A stretch of DNA of 64,000 nucleotides from Marisediminicola senii (GTDB lineage: Bacteria; Actinomycetota; Actinomycetes; Actinomycetales; Microbacteriaceae). The notes below the pieces were generated by a model that saw only the letters and a list, made by a program, of their open reading frames with translations, did not search any database and was not told the origin of the DNA. Position numbers and translations under genes: made by a program. Below are positions 63,449 to 64,000 of the stretch, piece after piece (the stretch's first letter is position 1; each line of letters begins with the position of its first letter). Location of the stretch: assembly GCF_011057645.1 (NCBI RefSeq), contig NZ_JAALGE010000001.1:248001-312000 (forward strand), read 5' to 3'.

Positions 63449-64000
63449 GTGGCTGTATACGACATACCGACGAGCGGCGATCAGCAGGATCGCTGGGAGG
63501 CGTCGGCGCAGGCGACCGGCGCAGCAACCTACCCGGCCGAGGCCGACCATTCCGAAAACCTGGCCGAGGTCGCGGTCGTCCGAGCGCCGGGAATCGACCC
63601 CGACCCCGACTTGATGAACGCGCTCGCCGAAGTGGTCCACCTCGGGGCATCCGACCTCCACATCACGGTGAAGGCGCCACCGATGCTCCGCGTCGACGGT
63701 GGCCTCGCCCCGATCGAGGGTGCCCCGGTATGGACGAAGGAGAAGGTCTGGGAGGCACTGCGCAGCATCCTCACCCCCGCGCAGCGCGAGACCTTCGACG
63801 CCGAACTCGAGTTCGATTTCGCGTTCACCCTGTCAGCCAAAGCCCGCTTTCGCGTGAACTTTTATCAGCAGCGTGAGTCGATGGGGGCGGCGTTCCGTCT
63901 CATCCCCACCGAGATCAAGCAACTGAAAGACCTCGGCGTGCCCGACGCGGTCGCCCAGTTCGCCGAGCTACCCCGAGGACTCGTACTCGTCACGGGCCCG
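63449..64000 (+). CDS. pilT: Type IV pilus retraction ATPase (PilT-like), cut by window end
   Basis: The first 184 residues of a PilT-type ATPase. A non-conserved acidic leader (about 1-45) precedes LMNALAEVVHLGASDLHITV, the PilT N-terminal signature; PPMLRVDGGLAPIEG, RFRVNFYQQRESMGAAFRLI and LPRGLVLVTGP follow. The window ends at the first residues of Walker A. The start is GTG, with GGGGGA nine bases before. Co-transcribed with pilB; the pilin and platform genes are probably downstream. Confidence 0.9.
   Translation, partial: MAVYDIPTSGDQQDRWEASAQATGAATYPAEADHSENLAEVAVVRAPGIDPDPDLMNALAEVVHLGASDLHITVKAPPMLRVDGGLAPIEGAPVWTKEKVWEALRSILTPAQRETFDAELEFDFAFTLSAKARFRVNFYQQRESMGAAFRLIPTEIKQLKDLGVPDAVAQFAELPRGLVLVTGP

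Overview
The window is high-GC, densely coded chromosomal DNA from an actinobacterium. Family Microbacteriaceae is the best guess (inference). Reasons: GTG and TTG starts are common, cydD and cydC are fused, DUF5997 sits beside a LysR-like protein, rpoB precedes rpoC, and many genes look leaderless, with a TAnnnT hexamer six bases before the start codon. No tRNA, rRNA, CRISPR array, phage or recognisable transposase is present.

Layout. 0-7.4 kb holds small housekeeping and accessory genes: aldo/keto reductase, DUF2809, an MFS porter, a formate/nitrite-type channel, DUF6194, a helix-hairpin-helix protein, a phosphotransferase and DUF1801. 7.5-15.5 kb is a respiratory block: a BlaI-type repressor with its M56 partner, divergent from cydA-cydB-cydDC. 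Three 23-bp-phased operators lie between them, and two related copies of an unfamiliar interspersed repeat bracket the block. 15.5-20.2 kb holds an NhaA-thioredoxin fusion coupled to a cyclic-nucleotide-binding/thioredoxin-reductase-like fusion, with a divergent XRE regulator. 20.2-25.9 kb holds a histidine phosphatase, an SGNH-GAF protein, a probable 6C small RNA, an SRAP (abasic-site) protein, a DUF5997/LysR-like pair and an oxygenase-like protein behind a possible iron box.

26-43 kb holds nei and lhr (DNA repair), a NUDIX-like gene, an FdhF/YdeP molybdoenzyme, a DEAD-box helicase, DUF1684, SRPBCC, ComB-like, DUF427, SprT-like, a sugar-dehydrogenase lipoprotein and a spermidine-synthase-like gene. 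43.1-50.8 kb is rpoB-rpoC. 50.9-53.3 kb is a polar amino-acid ABC transporter. 54.9-58.3 kb is a four-gene osmoprotectant (OpuC/ProU-type) ABC transporter. 58.3-61.5 kb holds a HAL-like gene remnant, an apparently autoregulated LacI regulator and a HAL-family protein that lacks the MIO triad. 61.7-64 kb begins a type IV pilus ATPase operon (pilB, pilT) that runs off the window.

How the parts fit. The clearest regulatory module is BlaI/M56 with cytochrome bd: the same operator array covers the repressor's own upstream region and the likely cydA promoter, so cytochrome bd and its assembly exporter are probably derepressed when BlaI is released. The NhaA and reductase-like genes overlap by four bases and probably form one ion/redox unit. 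Other stop/start overlaps (cydB-cydDC, OpuC genes, amino-acid transporter, SRPBCC-DUF1684, DUF6194-HhH) mark tight operons.
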